Source of the DNA: Betaproteobacteria bacterium
GTDB lineage: Bacteria > Pseudomonadota > Gammaproteobacteria > Burkholderiales > SG8-39
DNA: 6,595 nucleotides
Assembly (NCBI GenBank): GCA_011391185.1
Contig: JAABRB010000203.1
Location: 1 to 6,595 of the forward strand
Reading direction: 5' to 3'
Position 1 is the first letter of the stretch. Every line of letters begins with the position of its first letter. Below the pieces are notes generated by a model, which worked only from the letters and a program-made list of their open reading frames with translations, was not told the DNA's origin and made no database searches. Positions 5,012 to 6,595 of the stretch are shown in pieces. The translations under genes and the position numbers were made by a program.

Positions 5012-6222
5012 CCACGCAGGCGCTCGCGGATGTCAAGGTCGTCGAGTTCGGCAGCTATGCCGCCGGTCCGCACATCGGCAAGGTGCTCGCGAACTACGGC
5101 GCAACCGTCGTACACGTCGAGTCCAAGGCGCGGCCGGACGGTTTCCGGCTGCAATACCCGCCCTTCCAGGACGGCAAACCGGGCATTAACGCGAGCGGCT
5201 GCTTTGCGCACTTCAACGATTCCAAGCTCGGCATCACGGTGGACCTCAAGAGCGGACACGGCCGCGCGGCGGCACGCCGGCTCGTCGACTGGGGCGATGT
5301 CGTGATCGAGAACATGCGCCCCGGCGTGATGGCGCGCGTCGGACTCGATCACGAGAAGCTCGCGGAAACCAATCCCGGGCTCGTGATGCTGTCGACCTGC
5401 AACATGGGCCAGACCGGCCCCCGTGCCGACACTCCGGGTTTCGGCTCGCAACTCACCGCGCTTGCCGGCATGTGCAATCTCACGGGGTTTCCGGATGGCC
5501 CGCCGATGCTGCTCTACGGGCCCTACATTGACTTCATTGCTTCTTCGCTGGGCGCGTCCGCCGTGCTCGCGGCGCTCGAGCGGCGACGCAGGACCGGACA
5601 GGGTGCCTACATCGACGTGTCGCAATACGAATGCGGGCTGATGTTCCTCGCCGGTCCGCTCCTCGAGTATCACCGCTCGGGGAAGATGGCCGAGCGCGCG
5701 GGCAACGCAGATCCCGGTGCGGCACCGCATGGCGCGTATCCGGCGCGCGACGGCGCGTGGATTGCGCTCTCGTGCTGGTCGGATGCGGAATTCGCGTTGC
5801 TCTTCGAAGTGATGGGGCGGGCCGAGCTTGCGGCCGACGCGCGTTTCGCCACGCTCGCACTGCGCCGGACGAATGCTGCTGCGCTCGATGCGTTGATCGA
5901 AGAATGGTCGCGCGCGCAGAACGCCCGCGCCACCGCGGAGAAACTCCAGGCAGCCGGAGTGCGCGCGCACGAAGTGAGTACGATCGCGGATCTCTTCGAC
6001 GACCCGCAGCTTGCCGAGCGCCGGCTGTGGCGCAACCGGCCGCACGCCGTGTTCGGCGAGCAGGCGTGCTGCTTCCCGGCATTCGATCTGTCCGAGACAC
6101 CCGGGGAGATCACCGGCGCGGCCCCCCTTCTCGGCGAGCACACGGAGAAGGTCTTTCGCGAGCTCCTGGGCATGAGCGCGGACGAGTACGCGGCGCACGC
6201 CGCTGCCGGCGCGTTCAACTGA
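5008..6222 (+). CDS. Class III (CaiB/BaiF) CoA-transferase, catalytic subunit 2
   Basis: The 404-residue product is a full-length family III CoA-transferase. It opens with LADVKVVEFGSYAAGP (residues 6-21) and contains GATVVHVESK (31-40), NDSKLGITVDLKS (70-82), GDVVIENMRPGVM (96-108), a QTGP turn (135-138) and GAYIDVSQYE after the central helix. The nucleophilic Asp of the family aligns with Asp175 in YGPYIDFIASSLG, at the same distance from the helix-ending AAL as in formyl-CoA transferase. Its start codon overlaps the previous stop (ATGA, 5008-5011), and GGAAGG at 4992-4997 is a suitable ribosome-binding site. The open frame continues upstream without a stop, but that part overlaps subunit 1 and is not protein-like. 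With subunit 1 it probably forms a heteromer that transfers CoA from a donor such as succinyl-CoA to an aromatic dicarboxylate, giving the thioester that the UbiD enzyme decarboxylates. The catalytic class is firm; donor and acceptor are inferred from context. Confidence 0.9.
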   Translation: MTTQALADVKVVEFGSYAAGPHIGKVLANYGATVVHVESKARPDGFRLQYPPFQDGKPGINASGCFAHFNDSKLGITVDLKSGHGRAAARRLVDWGDVVIENMRPGVMARVGLDHEKLAETNPGLVMLSTCNMGQTGPRADTPGFGSQLTALAGMCNLTGFPDGPPMLLYGPYIDFIASSLGASAVLAALERRRRTGQGAYIDVSQYECGLMFLAGPLLEYHRSGKMAERAGNADPGAAPHGAYPARDGAWIALSCWSDAEFALLFEVMGRAELAADARFATLALRRTNAAALDALIEEWSRAQNARATAEKLQAAGVRAHEVSTIADLFDDPQLAERRLWRNRPHAVFGEQACCFPAFDLSETPGEITGAAPLLGEHTEKVFRELLGMSADEYAAHAAAGAFN

Positions 6223-6229
6223 CCCGATC

Positions 6230-6595
6230 ATGCCGGACGACACGCTGGCCGCGCGCATCGAGGCATTTCTCGATGCCCACCACGTGATGACGCTCGCCAC
6301 CCGCGTCGACGACGCTCCGCATGCGGCGTCGCTCATGTACGCACGCGACGGCTTCATGCTCTACTGGACTTCCGACCCGGCCACGCGCCACTCGCGTGCC
6401 CTCGAGTCGGATGATCGGGTCGCTGCGACGATCGCGCCGGACTACACCGAGTTTCGCGTGATTCGCGGCCTGCAGATTGCCGGCCGCGCGGCACAGCTGA
6501 CCGTCGACGCGGAGGTGGATCGCGCGCGATCGCTGATGGAGAAGCGCTTCGCTTTCCTGGCGGAGCTCGCGCGGGGGCCCGAGGAACTGCGCGCG
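6230..6595 (+). CDS. YhbP-like pyridoxamine-phosphate-oxidase-fold protein, 5' part
   Basis: An open frame begins at the ATG at 6230, 7 nt after the preceding stop, and runs off the window after 122 codons. The product starts MPDDTLAARIEAFLDAHHVMTLAT and continues with PHAASLMYA (31-39), LYWTSDPATRHSRALE (44-59), RVAATIAPD and VIRGLQIAGRA (79-89). These match the split-barrel FMN-binding fold of the pyridoxamine 5'-phosphate oxidase superfamily and in particular YhbP-like proteins (TRHA, IRGxQxxG and RRF/KRF positions). Members are about 145-155 residues long, so perhaps 25-35 residues are missing. Their biochemical role is mostly unknown; flavin or other cofactor binding is expected. No clear ribosome-binding site is present, so translation probably depends on coupling with the CoA-transferase gene. 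Its place in an operon that makes and uses a flavin cofactor may be meaningful, for example in flavin reduction or delivery, but this is speculation. Confidence 0.75.
   Translation, partial: MPDDTLAARIEAFLDAHHVMTLATRVDDAPHAASLMYARDGFMLYWTSDPATRHSRALESDDRVAATIAPDYTEFRVIRGLQIAGRAAQLTVDAEVDRARSLMEKRFAFLAELARGPEELRA

Noticed and set aside
4915..6357. 480-codon minus-strand open frame opposite the second CoA-transferase
   Set aside because: Same GC-bias effect: compositionally odd, and antisense to a gene with clear family motifs and a catalytic residue.

Overview
The window is GC-rich (estimated by eye at about two thirds G+C) and tightly packed with genes. Codon choice, a REP-type palindromic doublet and the gene families present suggest a proteobacterium, most likely a betaproteobacterium. 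That placement is inference, because no rRNA or other marker gene is present.

Layout: (1) 2-478 (+) is the 3' part of an OsmC-family gene that begins outside the window. (2) 479-692 is a convergent gap holding two REP-like palindromes in inverted orientation (492-604). (3) 693-1532 (-) is an IclR-family regulator. (4) 1533-1646 is a divergent control region with palindromes and weak promoter-like sequences on both strands. (5) 1647 to the end (+) is one apparent operon: a UbiX-type flavin prenyltransferase, a UbiD-family decarboxylase, two consecutive class III (CaiB/BaiF) CoA-transferase subunits, and the start of a YhbP-like split-barrel flavin-binding protein cut off by the window edge. 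Gaps inside the operon are 2 nt, 27 nt, an ATGA overlap and 7 nt.

How the genes work together: UbiX makes prenylated FMN, the cofactor of UbiD decarboxylases. Paired class III CoA-transferases beside a UbiD/UbiX pair are the recognised arrangement of anaerobic o-phthalate catabolism in denitrifying betaproteobacteria (Azoarcus, Thauera, Aromatoleum). There, a succinyl-CoA:phthalate CoA-transferase forms phthaloyl-CoA and a prFMN-dependent UbiD-like enzyme decarboxylates it to benzoyl-CoA. The most economical reading is therefore an inducible aromatic-acid activation and decarboxylation module, probably for phthalate or a close analogue, under the divergent IclR-type regulator. The substrate is inferred from gene context and not proven by the sequence.

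Points to check: only the second CoA-transferase subunit keeps the catalytic Asp (Asp175), while the first has Tyr153 there. The UbiD protein has Asp164 where the family usually has a metal-binding Asn. A perfect 7-bp hairpin sits across the start of the first CoA-transferase gene. Operator-like palindromes lie over and beside the regulator's start codon.
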